Source: an uncultured Tenacibaculum sp. (GTDB lineage: Bacteria; Bacteroidota; Bacteroidia; Flavobacteriales; Flavobacteriaceae). Taken from it: a stretch of 64,000 bases of DNA. Below are positions 40,966-50,285 of this stretch, piece after piece; within the stretch, counting starts at the first letter, position 1, and every line of letters begins with the position of its first letter. The stretch lies in contig CANMIL010000006.1 in the NCBI GenBank assembly GCA_947497895.1, positions 241,508-305,507 of the forward strand, read 5' to 3'. The position numbers and the translations under genes were made by a program. The notes under the pieces were generated by a model. It was not told where the DNA came from. It saw only the letters and a program-made list of their open reading frames with translations, and ran no database searches.

Positions 40966-43329
40966 ATGAAAAATAAAAGCTTAAGCTATTTATTTTGTGT
41001 CTTATTCTGTACACTAAGCTATGGACAAAAGACTCAAAATGTTACTCTTAAAATAATCGATTTGAAGTCGAAAAAAGAAATTCCCTTTGCTCATGTGAGC
41101 TTAGGCAAAAAACATGCTTATGCCAAATCAAATGGAAAAGTCTTTCTTTCTAAAATCCCCTTTGGATCTCACGAGGTAGTGGTGACACATGTTGGTTATA
41201 CAACTTTAAAAAGAAGTATTTCTGTTCCAACCGAAAAAATAATTACGCTTGCTCTTACACTAAATAACGCAACATTAAGTGAGGTAGTAATTTCGCAAAA
41301 ACCACGAAAAAAACTGAGCAAGTTTTCTGCCATTACCTCTGAGATCAACAATAACTTTCTAGAGAAAAATAGAGATAATAGTTTAATGCAAACATTGCGT
41401 GATATACCTGGAGTTAATGCCATTACTATTGGTTCGGGACAATCGAAACCAACGATTCGCGGACTAGGATTCAATCGAATTGTAGTAGTAGAAAATGGAA
41501 TTAAACATGAAGCACAACAATGGGGAGCGGATCATGGTTTAGAAATTGATCAGTATAACGTTGAAGATATTGAAGTAACCAAAGGTGCTTCTTCTCTACT
41601 TTACGGATCTGATGCTATTTCAGGAGTTATCAATTTAAAAAACAATAGCATACCTGACATTGATAGCTTTGCAGGGGAAGTGAATTTAACGAATAGAAGT
41701 AATAATGATTTTTATGGAGTTTCTGTTGGGGTAAAACAACGCTTTAATAAGTGGTTTTATAAAGCCAGAGTAACACATGAAGATTACGGTGATTTTAAAG
41801 TTCCTACCGATCGAATTAATTACGACAACTATATTTTTGATCTTCATAAAAACTATTTAAGAAACACGGCAGGATACAACCATAACTTAAGCTTTTCATT
41901 AGGATACGTACATGATAATGTAACCTCAATTACAACAATTAGCAACATCAACGCTAAAAATGGTTTTTTCGCAAACGCCCATGGTTTAGAAGTGAGGACT
42001 TCAAGAATTGATTACGACAGTAGCAATCGAGATATTGATTTACCATTTCATAAAGTCAATCATTTTAAAGTTACCAACAATACAAGCCTTTCCTTCAATA
42101 ATCATATTTTAAATATTGAACTCGGGTATCAAAAAAATCATCGAGAAGAACATTCCGAACCAGTTCCTCACGGTTATATGCCAACACCAGATTATTCCAT
42201 GGAACGTTTATTTGAGAAATCGACTTACACTCTAAACATTAAGGATCAAATCTCAAATTTGAAAAACCATAAAATTACTGCTGGAATAAATTTTGAATAT
42301 CAGGATAATGATATTTCAGGTTGGGGGTTTTTAATTCCTGCTTATGATCGTTTAACGATTGGAGGCTTTGTTTATGATCAAATAAAACTTAATGACAATT
42401 TCTACTTCGATGGAGGAATCAGATATGATTATGGTAGAATTAAGACCCAGTCATATTTCGAATGGTTTTATTCTCCCGTAACGGATCAAAATGGAAATAC
42501 CACACAACAAAGACTTCAACGTGCCGAAGAAAGAAACTTATCTTTTGGTAGTTTTAGCGCTTCAGCTGGAATAAGCTATACAAAAGAAAATACGTCTTAT
42601 AAGATAAACATCGGTAAGAGTTTTAGAATGCCGTTGGCCAATGAATTAGCTTCTGATGGCGTTAATTACCATATGTATCGCTATGAAGAAGGTTCATTAG
42701 ACTTAGATCCTGAAAGTTCTTATCAAGTAGATGCTGAATTTAAAACGGCATTTAACAATATTGATTTTCAAATAACACCTTTTGCCAACTATTTTGATAA
42801 TTACATTTATTTAAGTCCATCGGCTGAATATTATCAAACATTACAAAAATATCAATATCAACAAAGTAAAGTATTCAGATATGGTGGTGAAATTCTGGCT
42901 CATTATAGACCTATAAATTCGATTACTTTGTCAGGATCTATAGAATATGTGAAAGCGAAGCAATTGAGCGGACGAAAAAAGAATTTCACATTGCCGTTTT
43001 CACCGCCTCTTACTGGAGTTTTATCTGTTGAATACAACCTTAAGCCTTGGTCGTATTTTAAGGAAATTAACCTCTTTGCTAGTGGAAGGTTTGCTTCCGG
43101 TCAAAATGAAATCGTTCCTCCGGAAAAACCTACTGAAGGTTATTCTTTATTCAGTTTAGGCTTACGCACCAATGTCTTGGCTTTTTCAAAAAGCAATCCA
43201 CTTAAAATTCAAGGAAAAATAAACAACCTTTTCAATAGAAAAGCATTTGACCATACAAGTTTTTACAGGTTGATAGAGGTACCACAACCTGGAAGAAACT
43301 TTTCAATTACACTAATACAAACATTTTAA
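40966..43329 (+). CDS. TonB-dependent receptor
   Basis: A 787-residue outer-membrane receptor. After a signal (to about LSYGQ, residue 20) it has a carboxypeptidase-like beta domain (about 24-105), a plug domain with MQTLRDIPGVNAITIGSG, PTIRGLGFNRIVVVENG, and EVTKGASSLLYGSDAISGVINL, and a 22-strand barrel ending VPQPGRNFSITLIQTF with the terminal Phe. The plug's EAQQWGADHGLEID is seen in metal-associated receptors. The context (His-rich lipoproteins, ABC system, MerC) suggests zinc or another metal as substrate; that is inference. Confidence 0.92.
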   Translation: MKNKSLSYLFCVLFCTLSYGQKTQNVTLKIIDLKSKKEIPFAHVSLGKKHAYAKSNGKVFLSKIPFGSHEVVVTHVGYTTLKRSISVPTEKIITLALTLNNATLSEVVISQKPRKKLSKFSAITSEINNNFLEKNRDNSLMQTLRDIPGVNAITIGSGQSKPTIRGLGFNRIVVVENGIKHEAQQWGADHGLEIDQYNVEDIEVTKGASSLLYGSDAISGVINLKNNSIPDIDSFAGEVNLTNRSNNDFYGVSVGVKQRFNKWFYKARVTHEDYGDFKVPTDRINYDNYIFDLHKNYLRNTAGYNHNLSFSLGYVHDNVTSITTISNINAKNGFFANAHGLEVRTSRIDYDSSNRDIDLPFHKVNHFKVTNNTSLSFNNHILNIELGYQKNHREEHSEPVPHGYMPTPDYSMERLFEKSTYTLNIKDQISNLKNHKITAGINFEYQDNDISGWGFLIPAYDRLTIGGFVYDQIKLNDNFYFDGGIRYDYGRIKTQSYFEWFYSPVTDQNGNTTQQRLQRAEERNLSFGSFSASAGISYTKENTSYKINIGKSFRMPLANELASDGVNYHMYRYEEGSLDLDPESSYQVDAEFKTAFNNIDFQITPFANYFDNYIYLSPSAEYYQTLQKYQYQQSKVFRYGGEILAHYRPINSITLSGSIEYVKAKQLSGRKKNFTLPFSPPLTGVLSVEYNLKPWSYFKEINLFASGRFASGQNEIVPPEKPTEGYSLFSLGLRTNVLAFSKSNPLKIQGKINNLFNRKAFDHTSFYRLIEVPQPGRNFSITLIQTF

Positions 43330-43338
43330 ATTTTTATC

Positions 43339-44160
43339 ATGAAAAACAATTTTAAAACACTAATTCTACTATTCTTGAGTATTGTCTTGGTTTCATGTAG
43401 TGATGATGAAACACCTACAACATTCGATGAGAATATTAATTCTGAAAGGTTTACAGGACTTGAGCTTGGTAACTCAGACTTCGTTCTTCCTCAATCTAAT
43501 ATTGATGTTCATACGGAGTTCGATTATCAAGGAACAAGTAAGGTTACTAAAATATACTTCAACGTACAACCTCATAATATTTCAACTCCACAAACAGGAG
43601 AAACTGCATGGGAGTTAAAGGATCATTTAGTTCCAGTGGATAGTTATCAAGGACAACTTAATCCGCATATCCATTATCATGTATACTTTGATGAAGAAAA
43701 CAGATATCAAACTGCATTTAGACCTGCTGAAGGAGTTTACAAATTCAAAATTACTGTTGAGCATGAAGATGGATCAAGAAGTGCGATTACGAAAGAGCTT
43801 CACATCATCAAAAAATTCAAAAACATGGAAATCGGTGAAAACAATATTGTAGCTATCGGTACAGATGAGCTACATACCGAATATCAATATATTTCTGGAA
43901 ACGATACGGTTACCGAAATTAAATACCAATTATGGTTTAAAGAGTGGAGAGAAGGACAAAACGTTGAAGTTGGAAAATGGGATAAAGTAGAAACTATTTT
44001 ACCTGCAAATTTATATGAAAACGTAAGAAACCCAGAAATTCATTACCACTACGATCTACTTGAAGGATCGCCAGCTGGAGGATATTGGCTTAACATTTAT
44101 GTTAAAGAAAATGGGGAAAGTGAAGCTGTGAAGCTATCTGTTCCGTTTAGAATACAATAA
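43339..44160 (+). CDS. DUF4625 lipoprotein
   Basis: A 273-residue lipoprotein with lipobox LVSC (Cys20) followed by acidic SDDETP. It contains two DUF4625-like units, each with a His-rich loop: one around NPHIHYHVYFDEENRYQT and another near EIHYHYDLLEGSPAGGYW. The His clusters could bind metal. It is 9 bases after the TonB receptor gene in the same operon, so it is likely a surface partner of the receptor. Function not established. Confidence 0.82.
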   Translation: MKNNFKTLILLFLSIVLVSCSDDETPTTFDENINSERFTGLELGNSDFVLPQSNIDVHTEFDYQGTSKVTKIYFNVQPHNISTPQTGETAWELKDHLVPVDSYQGQLNPHIHYHVYFDEENRYQTAFRPAEGVYKFKITVEHEDGSRSAITKELHIIKKFKNMEIGENNIVAIGTDELHTEYQYISGNDTVTEIKYQLWFKEWREGQNVEVGKWDKVETILPANLYENVRNPEIHYHYDLLEGSPAGGYWLNIYVKENGESEAVKLSVPFRIQ

Positions 44161-44166
44161 AACAGT

Positions 44167-44200
44167 AAAAAAGAACTTGATAATATCAAGTTCTTTTTTT
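44167..44200 (+). terminator. Intrinsic terminator after DUF4625 gene 1
   Basis: 12-bp stem AAAGAACTTGAT (44170-44181) / ATCAAGTTCTTT (44185-44196), 3-base loop, T-run to 44200. Downstream metal-locus genes may depend on readthrough. Confidence 0.8.
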
Positions 44201-44243
44201 ATTTAATCTCATTCTACTTAAATTTGAAACACATTTTAACTCA

Positions 44244-44720
44244 ATGAAACCGATGAAAAAATTAGGACTACTACTTCTACTTTCATTATTAACCATTGCT
44301 TGTAGTAGCAATGATGACGAAGCACCTGACACAACAAAACCAACAATTACGGTTCAATATGATGGAGGATTCCCACAATCATGCGATGTTCTAGAAAAGG
44401 GAAAGCAATACACAATTAAGGTTAAAGTATCAGACAATGTCGCTTTAAAGACTTATGCTATTGATATTCATCATAACTTTGATCACCATACTCATGATGA
44501 TCAGGGTTCGCAATGTGAATTAGATCCGATTAAAACACCAGTTGATCCGTTAATTTACATGCAAAACTTTCCAATTGAAAATGAGCCCAAAGAATACGAA
44601 ATAAGCCAGGAAATAAACATTCCTAACGATATCGATGCTGGTGATTATCATTGTCAAATTTCTGTGATTGATGTTACAGGTTGGCAAAGTAGAACGTCTA
44701 TCGACATAAAAATTCAATAA
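44244..44720 (+). CDS. His-rich DUF4625 lipoprotein
   Basis: A 158-residue lipoprotein with lipobox TIAC (Cys20) and acidic linker SSNDDEAPD. It contains one DUF4625 domain (TKPTITVQYDGGFPQSC, then KGKQYTIKVKVSDNVAL), with a strikingly His/Asp-rich stretch IHHNFDHHTHDDQGS near residues 75-90, a plausible metal-binding site. A further Met4 start is possible. It stands 23 bases before the ABC ATPase gene. Confidence 0.82.
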   Translation: MKPMKKLGLLLLLSLLTIACSSNDDEAPDTTKPTITVQYDGGFPQSCDVLEKGKQYTIKVKVSDNVALKTYAIDIHHNFDHHTHDDQGSQCELDPIKTPVDPLIYMQNFPIENEPKEYEISQEINIPNDIDAGDYHCQISVIDVTGWQSRTSIDIKIQ

Positions 44721-44742
44721 CAACTAAACCCGAATAAACCCT

Positions 44743-45459
44743 ATGATTTTAACTAAAAACTTATCAAAAAATTATGGCGATTTTGCGGCTCTGCAAGATT
44801 TAAACCTTAGTGTAAAACAAGGAGAGATCCTTTGTTTACTCGGTGCCAATGGTGCAGGAAAATCAACTACTATTAATCTTTTATTAAACTTTATCGCTCC
44901 TACTTCTGGTAAAGCATATATAAATGGTTTAGACGTTACCGAAAATGCTACCAAAACGAAGTCGTTTTTAACCTATATTCCTGAAAATTTAATGTTATAT
45001 CCTACGCTTACGGCCGTAGAAAATCTCGATTATTTTTTAGGTATCAGCGGTAAAAAGTTTTCTAAAACCGATTTGGAGTTATACCTAGAAGAAGCAGGTC
45101 TTCAGAGTGAAGCTTTCCATAAACGAGTACAGTTTTTTTCAAAAGGTATGCGTCAAAAAGTTGGAATTGCTTTGGCTATTGCAAAAGAAGCTAAGGTGTT
45201 ATTATTAGATGAACCGACTTCAGGGTTAGACCCAAAATCCAGTAATGAATTTGGTGAATTATTAAAAAAAATGAGGGCTGAGGGTGTTGCTATACTTATG
45301 GCTACTCATGATATCTTTAGAGCAAAAGAAATAGGTACTCATATTGGAATTATGAAGCAAGGAACATTAAGGCATCACTTTCCTTCGAATGATGTTTCTC
45401 TTCGCGAGTTAGAAGAATTGTATTTAGATACCATGATTTTAAAAGAGCCAGTACTATGA
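44743..45459 (+). CDS. ABC transporter ATP-binding protein
   Basis: A 238-residue ABC ATPase. Walker A is GANGAGKST near residue 34, the Q-loop region PENLMLYPTLTAVENL, the signature variant FSKGMRQKVGIALAIA, Walker B VLLLDEPTSGLD and the H-loop ATHDI. Its closest class is the CcmA/NosF exporter-type ATPases. The stop overlaps the first permease gene by 4 bases. With the two permeases it should form one transporter. Confidence 0.92.
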   Translation: MILTKNLSKNYGDFAALQDLNLSVKQGEILCLLGANGAGKSTTINLLLNFIAPTSGKAYINGLDVTENATKTKSFLTYIPENLMLYPTLTAVENLDYFLGISGKKFSKTDLELYLEEAGLQSEAFHKRVQFFSKGMRQKVGIALAIAKEAKVLLLDEPTSGLDPKSSNEFGELLKKMRAEGVAILMATHDIFRAKEIGTHIGIMKQGTLRHHFPSNDVSLRELEELYLDTMILKEPVL

Positions 45460-46859
45460 TAAGCCATATTATTAAGAAAGAGTTTAAGGAAACTTTTCGG
45501 GATGGTAGGTTCAAAATAGCTTCTACAATTATTATACTCTTGGCTATTGCTGCGTTATTTATAACGTCAAATCAATGCAAAACCGTCAATAATCAACATC
45601 AAGAAGCCAAACAAAAAGAACGAAAAGCCTGGGAATCACAAGGAGAAAAAACACCTCATTCCGCTGCCCATTATGGAAACTATGTTTTCAAACCTAAATC
45701 TCCACTGTCTTTAATAGATCAAGGAGTTGATAAATACACAGGGATTTCTATATTCTTAGAAGCTCATAAAAGAAACGAAGCTCAATTTAGCAATGCTTCT
45801 GACCAAACTGCATTATCACGTTTCGGAGAACTTACCATCGATTTTATTCTTTTATACATTCTTCCATTGATTATTATTCTAATTGGATATAATAGCTTTA
45901 CAAAGGAAATTGAAGGAAATACATTTCAAATTTTAAAGAGTCAAGGAATTGTTGGTTGGAAACTACTCATAGGTAAATGGCTTGCCACTTTAATTCCCCC
46001 AATTGTTATCACGACTATTTTGTTTTTAATTAGTGGATTGCTATTAACGAGTATCGATGATTTTGGTACATTAAACTGGTCGGCTTTAGCTACCCTATAT
46101 TTCACCTATTGCTTTTATTATCTAGTATTTACGAATATTGTTTTACTTATTTCTTCTTTAGCTAAAAAATCTGGTATTTCACTTGTTATCAATTTATTTT
46201 TTTGGGTATTAGCTTGTTTCGTAGCTCCTAAAATAGCAAGTAACTTGGCAGAATCTCAATATCCGTTTCCAACACATCAAGAGTTTTCAAAAAGAATTGA
46301 AGAAGAAAATAAGAAAGGACTTGATGGGCATAATCCATGGAGTAAAGAAGCTCAAAAACTAGAGAAAGAAGTACTTGAAAAATATGGAGTAGATAGTCTG
46401 CATAAACTTCCTTTTAATTTTAGCGCATACAGAATGCAGAAAGGAGAAGAGTACCAAGCTGCTGTATTCGCAAAACACTATGATTATTTAAAAGAGCAAG
46501 CTCAAAATCAACATAAAGTGTATAAGAGTGCTTCAATAATTTCACCGTTTTTACCTGCTCGTTTTCTTTCAATGGCTATTGCCCAAACAGATTATAATAG
46601 TCATAGAGATTTCGCCGAAGCAGCAGAACAATATAGAATTGAAGCACAGCGATTTCTTAATGGTACTGAAGAAAAAAATTCAAAATACGGTGAACGCTAT
46701 GTGGCTTCAAATGACATTTGGTCCAAATTACCAGAATTTGAATATGAAAAGGCATCCTTTGCCTCAGTTCTTCCAAACAATTCTACTTTATTTCTAATTC
46801 TATTGTTATGGTTTGGAATTTCGGGTATTGCTTTACTATTAACCAATAAAAAATACTAA
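45456..46859 (+). CDS. ABC transporter permease (DUF3526 type) 1
   Basis: A 467-residue membrane protein. A first helix at about 21-38, then a large periplasmic loop (~residues 40-125, with SLIDQGVDKYTGISIFLEAH), and a cluster of five or six helices from about 128 to 265, then another long periplasmic segment and a final helix (about 440-460). This topology and the DUF3526 region are as in ABC-2 permeases of metal-locus transporters. Overlaps the ATPase gene by 4 bases and precedes permease 2 by 2 bases. Confidence 0.85.
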   Translation: MISHIIKKEFKETFRDGRFKIASTIIILLAIAALFITSNQCKTVNNQHQEAKQKERKAWESQGEKTPHSAAHYGNYVFKPKSPLSLIDQGVDKYTGISIFLEAHKRNEAQFSNASDQTALSRFGELTIDFILLYILPLIIILIGYNSFTKEIEGNTFQILKSQGIVGWKLLIGKWLATLIPPIVITTILFLISGLLLTSIDDFGTLNWSALATLYFTYCFYYLVFTNIVLLISSLAKKSGISLVINLFFWVLACFVAPKIASNLAESQYPFPTHQEFSKRIEEENKKGLDGHNPWSKEAQKLEKEVLEKYGVDSLHKLPFNFSAYRMQKGEEYQAAVFAKHYDYLKEQAQNQHKVYKSASIISPFLPARFLSMAIAQTDYNSHRDFAEAAEQYRIEAQRFLNGTEEKNSKYGERYVASNDIWSKLPEFEYEKASFASVLPNNSTLFLILLLWFGISGIALLLTNKKY

Positions 46860-46861
46860 GA

Positions 46862-48295
46862 ATGTTTGCACACAATTTTAAATATGAATTAAAAACATTA
46901 TTAAGAAGTAAATGGTTAATATTACTTTTTATCACCACATTTATTGTGGTATTCTTTGCAGGATACAACGGTCAGCAAAAAGTAAATAGACGCGCTGCTG
47001 ATATTGCAAAGATTACTAAAACTGTAGCAGATAGCGATCAAAAAATGCTGCAAGTATTGGATTCATTAGAAAAAGGATTCGAAATGAACTTAAGTTCTTG
47101 GAGAAGTCCCCAACGCCCTATGACTATTGGATATTCTCATCCCAGAGTCGCTTCAATGCCTCCAAAGCCATTAAGTTTTATTTCCCAAGGACAAAGCGAC
47201 TTGTTTTCGCATTATGTTCAGCCTAGGGCTTATGGAGATAGTTTTTTATTTAACTACTCCGAATTATCCAATCCTGTTCAGTTATTGTTTGGAAGTTTTG
47301 ATTTAGCTTTTGTTATCATATATATTATTCCATTAATTATCATAGCTTTCAGTTTTAATATTTTTTCTGCAGAAAAAGAATATGGGTCTTTAAAGCTTAT
47401 CGCTTCTCAACCAATTTCGATTATCAAATGGACTTTCCAAAAAATTGGAATTCGTTATTTATGGTTAGTCATTATTACCTTCTTGATTTTAATCATCACA
47501 TTTACTGTAAACGGTTTTGATTTTTCTAAGAATCTTTCTGGTTTCACCTCAATGTTTCTATTGGTTTTGGCCTACATTACTTTTTGGTTTTCAATTGTAT
47601 TTTTAGTTAATATTTTTGTAAATAATTCTGCTAAAAATGCAGTATCCTTATTAGCTATCTGGGTTGTTATTATTTTAATTATACCAGCTACAATCAGTCA
47701 ATTTGGAAACTCATTATACCCTGTTCCATCAAGAACAAAATTGATAACGGAAGTACGCGAATTCAAGGAGGAAATTTCAAAAAAACAGGATAAGATTTTA
47801 GATAATTTCTTAAGAGACCATCCAGAATATGCTGATAATGGCAAGGGAACCAATTATTCATTTTGGCACAAATACTTGGCTTCTCAAGATATTATCGAAG
47901 ATGAATTAGCTCCATTAGTAAAAACCTATGAAGGGCAGTTAAAAGAGCAACAAAATTGGGTTCAAAAGTGGCAATATTTCTCTCCTGCGATTATTGTTCA
48001 ACAGGCATTTAATTCCATTGCTGGAACCTCTACGTTAGATTACCAGAGTTATAGACAACAAGTGAGCACATATACCAAGGAATGGAGAAACTATTTTGTT
48101 CCGATGTTATATAAAAATGAAAAGTTTTCTACTGAAAAATATGACAATCTTCCTGTATTTAATTTTAAGAATCCAGAATCGACTTCAGTTCCAAAAGCTT
48201 TAATTCCTCTTTTTATCTTTTCATTGGTGATTATCTTAATTGGTGTATCAGTATTTAAAAAGAAATTGAAAAAGGGAACCATTATTAACTCATAA
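46862..48295 (+). CDS. ABC transporter permease (DUF3526 type) 2
   Basis: A 477-residue paralogue of permease 1 with the same topology: helix at about 17-34, periplasmic loop with LSFISQGQSDLFSHYVQPRA, helices between about 145 and 280, then a long periplasmic segment and a final helix (about 447-465). FSFNIFSAEKEYGSLKLIASQP parallels permease 1 (TFQILKSQG). The two permeases probably pair as a heterodimer. A bidirectional terminator follows. Confidence 0.85.
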   Translation: MFAHNFKYELKTLLRSKWLILLFITTFIVVFFAGYNGQQKVNRRAADIAKITKTVADSDQKMLQVLDSLEKGFEMNLSSWRSPQRPMTIGYSHPRVASMPPKPLSFISQGQSDLFSHYVQPRAYGDSFLFNYSELSNPVQLLFGSFDLAFVIIYIIPLIIIAFSFNIFSAEKEYGSLKLIASQPISIIKWTFQKIGIRYLWLVIITFLILIITFTVNGFDFSKNLSGFTSMFLLVLAYITFWFSIVFLVNIFVNNSAKNAVSLLAIWVVIILIIPATISQFGNSLYPVPSRTKLITEVREFKEEISKKQDKILDNFLRDHPEYADNGKGTNYSFWHKYLASQDIIEDELAPLVKTYEGQLKEQQNWVQKWQYFSPAIIVQQAFNSIAGTSTLDYQSYRQQVSTYTKEWRNYFVPMLYKNEKFSTEKYDNLPVFNFKNPESTSVPKALIPLFIFSLVIILIGVSVFKKKLKKGTIINS

Positions 48296-48315
48296 GGTTT
48301 TACCTCTTATAGCAT

Positions 48316-48346
48316 AAAAAAGACCAGTTGCTTAACTGGTCTTTTT
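48316..48346. terminator. Bidirectional terminator between ABC permease 2 and MerC gene
   Basis: 13-bp stem AAAAAGACCAGTT (48317-48329) / AACTGGTCTTTTT (48334-48346), loop of 4; T-runs on both strands, serving the converging genes. Confidence 0.9.
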
Positions 48347-48365
48347 ATATTGTCAAAATAATTCA

Positions 48366-48764
48366 TCAAGTATTACAACTTTCGGATTCACAATCACAGT
48401 ATTTTTTATTATGTATGTGTAAACCAATTAATAAAATTGATGGAAAGAATATAGCTACCTCGAAAAGCGGAATAAAATAAAAATATTCGTTTAAAATAAT
48501 TGCAAGTAACACTCCCCAAGTTGCATAAAGTGCTATTCTTATCCATTGCTTACTCGTAGCTTTTGAAGCGGAATACACGGCATAAAAAGAAATTAATAAA
48601 AACAAAAAGTCAATTAATCTCCACCAAAATGGACTTGAATCGCAACAAGTTGTTGAACATGTTTTGGCTAAAAAAATAAAAGGAGTAGCCATACAATGAA
48701 CGAAACATAGGGCTGAACTCGCTATTCCCAAGTTATTAGAATCAAAAGTTAGTTTATGGACCAT
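48366..48764 (-). CDS. MerC-domain protein
   Basis: A 132-residue membrane protein with four hydrophobic segments and metal-ligand-like Cys residues: ALCFVHCMATPF in the first helix (Cys-x3-Cys), KTCSTTCCDSS in the first loop and YCDCESESCNT at the C-terminus. This is the MerC family, originally mercury uptake, common in flavobacteria beside Fur-family regulators and metal TonB receptors. A perfect palindrome (48778-48792) overlaps its promoter. Likely part of the same metal-acquisition regulon as 40522-48295. Confidence 0.85.
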   Translation of the reverse strand: MVHKLTFDSNNLGIASSALCFVHCMATPFIFLAKTCSTTCCDSSPFWWRLIDFLFLLISFYAVYSASKATSKQWIRIALYATWGVLLAIILNEYFYFIPLFEVAIFFPSILLIGLHIHNKKYCDCESESCNT

Positions 48765-48777
48765 AATAATATTTTAA

Positions 48778-48792
48778 TGCAACCAAGTTGCA
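48778..48792. promoter_or_regulatory. Palindromic operator before the MerC gene
   Basis: TGCAAC-CAA-GTTGCA, a perfect 6+6 inverted repeat 13 bases upstream of the MerC start codon; it overlaps the -7 element at 48791-48798 (minus strand). Fur/Zur-type regulators use such sites. Regulator not seen in window. Confidence 0.5.
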
Positions 48793-48798
48793 AATATA
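48791..48798 (-). promoter_or_regulatory. Promoter -7 element of MerC gene
   Basis: TATATTTG on the minus strand fits TAnnTTTG. Confidence 0.55.
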
Positions 48799-48921
48799 TT
48801 ACTATTTTCACAAAATACCTTACATATTTAAAGCTTCTCTAGTATCAAAATTAAACTTATAGTTAAACTCTAACGCTTAAATCTCTTACACAATACTGAA
48901 AACTAAACAAACTGCTCTATA

Positions 48922-49803
48922 TCAATCATTTAAACGAAACTCCTCTTTAAAATAATAATCTGTTTCCAGACCTCCTTCTATCAAGGTATTAATATCAATA
49001 GGAGGCAAACCCTGAATAAGATTTACAGTCGTATCAATTTGTAAGTTCCTCAAATCGAAATCTGAAACTGATTCAATTAACCCCACATCATTAGCATAAA
49101 ATTGAACTAAATCACCTATTTTTTGTTCGGTAATTAACATATGAGTTAAGTTAACAGGTATGGTTATGCCCGATACAGGAATACTTCCTTCAATATCAAG
49201 ACTCACCTCAAGAGAAATATCCGCACGGGTCTCAAGCACATCTTCAAAAACTGAACTTAAACCTGTTTTCGATTGCAACTTATTGATTAACTGATTATTT
49301 CCTATCAATTTTATATTTGCAACGACATTTCCAGAAAAACCAGTGCCCTGATCTTCTAAAAATTCAGGTTCAGTATTGTAAACAAACTCATCTGCATAAA
49401 ACTCTTCTTCAATACTGGCATCTTCATTTAACAAAACGAACCCTTTTAGCTCAAGATCTAAATCATTAACCCCAAACAACTCAACAGGTATTTTAATATC
49501 ACTAGAATAAACTCCATCATTTTTTTCCACTATGATATCCTGATCAGGTTGTAAATACATATTTCCACCTTTCTGCCAAGTGTATGCATCATTTTCAACA
49601 CTCTCTATTTGTGTATCTTCGATTCCTTCCGAATTGGAACCATTCAAATCTCGACTAAATGTATAACTCCAAGAATTACCTATATTTAACGGTAAATAAT
49701 TTCTTACATAATTATCAGTTCCTTGGGAATTTGCATCGTCTTTACTACAGTTAGAAAACAGCATAGTAACAGTAATAATTCCCCCTAAAATTATTTTTCT
49801 CAT
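48922..49803 (-). CDS. Uncharacterised lipoprotein
   Basis: A 293-residue lipoprotein with lipobox FSNC (Cys19) and acidic SKDDANS. The mature part starts VRNYLPLNIGNSWSYTF, a motif seen in many Bacteroidetes lipoproteins of unknown role, then a mostly beta-strand-predicted region with long acidic stretches. I do not recognise a named family. It is a single gene on the minus strand. Confidence 0.7.
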   Translation of the reverse strand: MRKIILGGIITVTMLFSNCSKDDANSQGTDNYVRNYLPLNIGNSWSYTFSRDLNGSNSEGIEDTQIESVENDAYTWQKGGNMYLQPDQDIIVEKNDGVYSSDIKIPVELFGVNDLDLELKGFVLLNEDASIEEEFYADEFVYNTEPEFLEDQGTGFSGNVVANIKLIGNNQLINKLQSKTGLSSVFEDVLETRADISLEVSLDIEGSIPVSGITIPVNLTHMLITEQKIGDLVQFYANDVGLIESVSDFDLRNLQIDTTVNLIQGLPPIDINTLIEGGLETDYYFKEEFRLND

Positions 49804-50285
49804 TTTTCTTTAATTAAGTTAAAATCTTTTCTCTTAATATGTTTAATTAAAATCTATTTATTATAATATAATATGTTTACATCTTACCATGATTAGTAAC
49901 AGAAACATAATACTCTTCAGATTAATTATGAGTTTTTCAATTACTTTCAATTACTGGTCGATAGCACACACATGGATTTTGATATCTCTGCTATGTTATT
50001 AGTAAAAGATTAAAAATTCACTATAAGTAGATAGTTGTATAAAAATGTTGCCACATTACGACTACATTTTTTGTAATTTTGTGGAGGTCAATGTTATTTT
50101 GGTTATATTCTAAAAATAACAAATAATTTACTATTTTTTAAAATATTCATTCTAAGATAGATAAAAAATACAGAAAAAATGTTTAATATAATTATACAAA
50201 CATTTTTTAACAATATAATAAGAGCTTCTATTTTTGTGCGACACATTACTGCTTGATCCAACTTTTATAGATAAATATGAAGAAG
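49804..50285. other. Intergenic stretch of 482 bases with orphan promoter-like sites
   Basis: Very AT-rich, no convincing gene on either strand. On the plus strand it holds TAATTTTG (50084-50091) and TATTTTTG (50229-50236), both exact -7 matches, without a forward gene after them. Either they are chance matches or they drive a small RNA. The 15-mer TTTTGTAATTTTGTG at 50079-50093 is identical to 3681-3695 upstream of nrtR. Confidence 0.45.
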
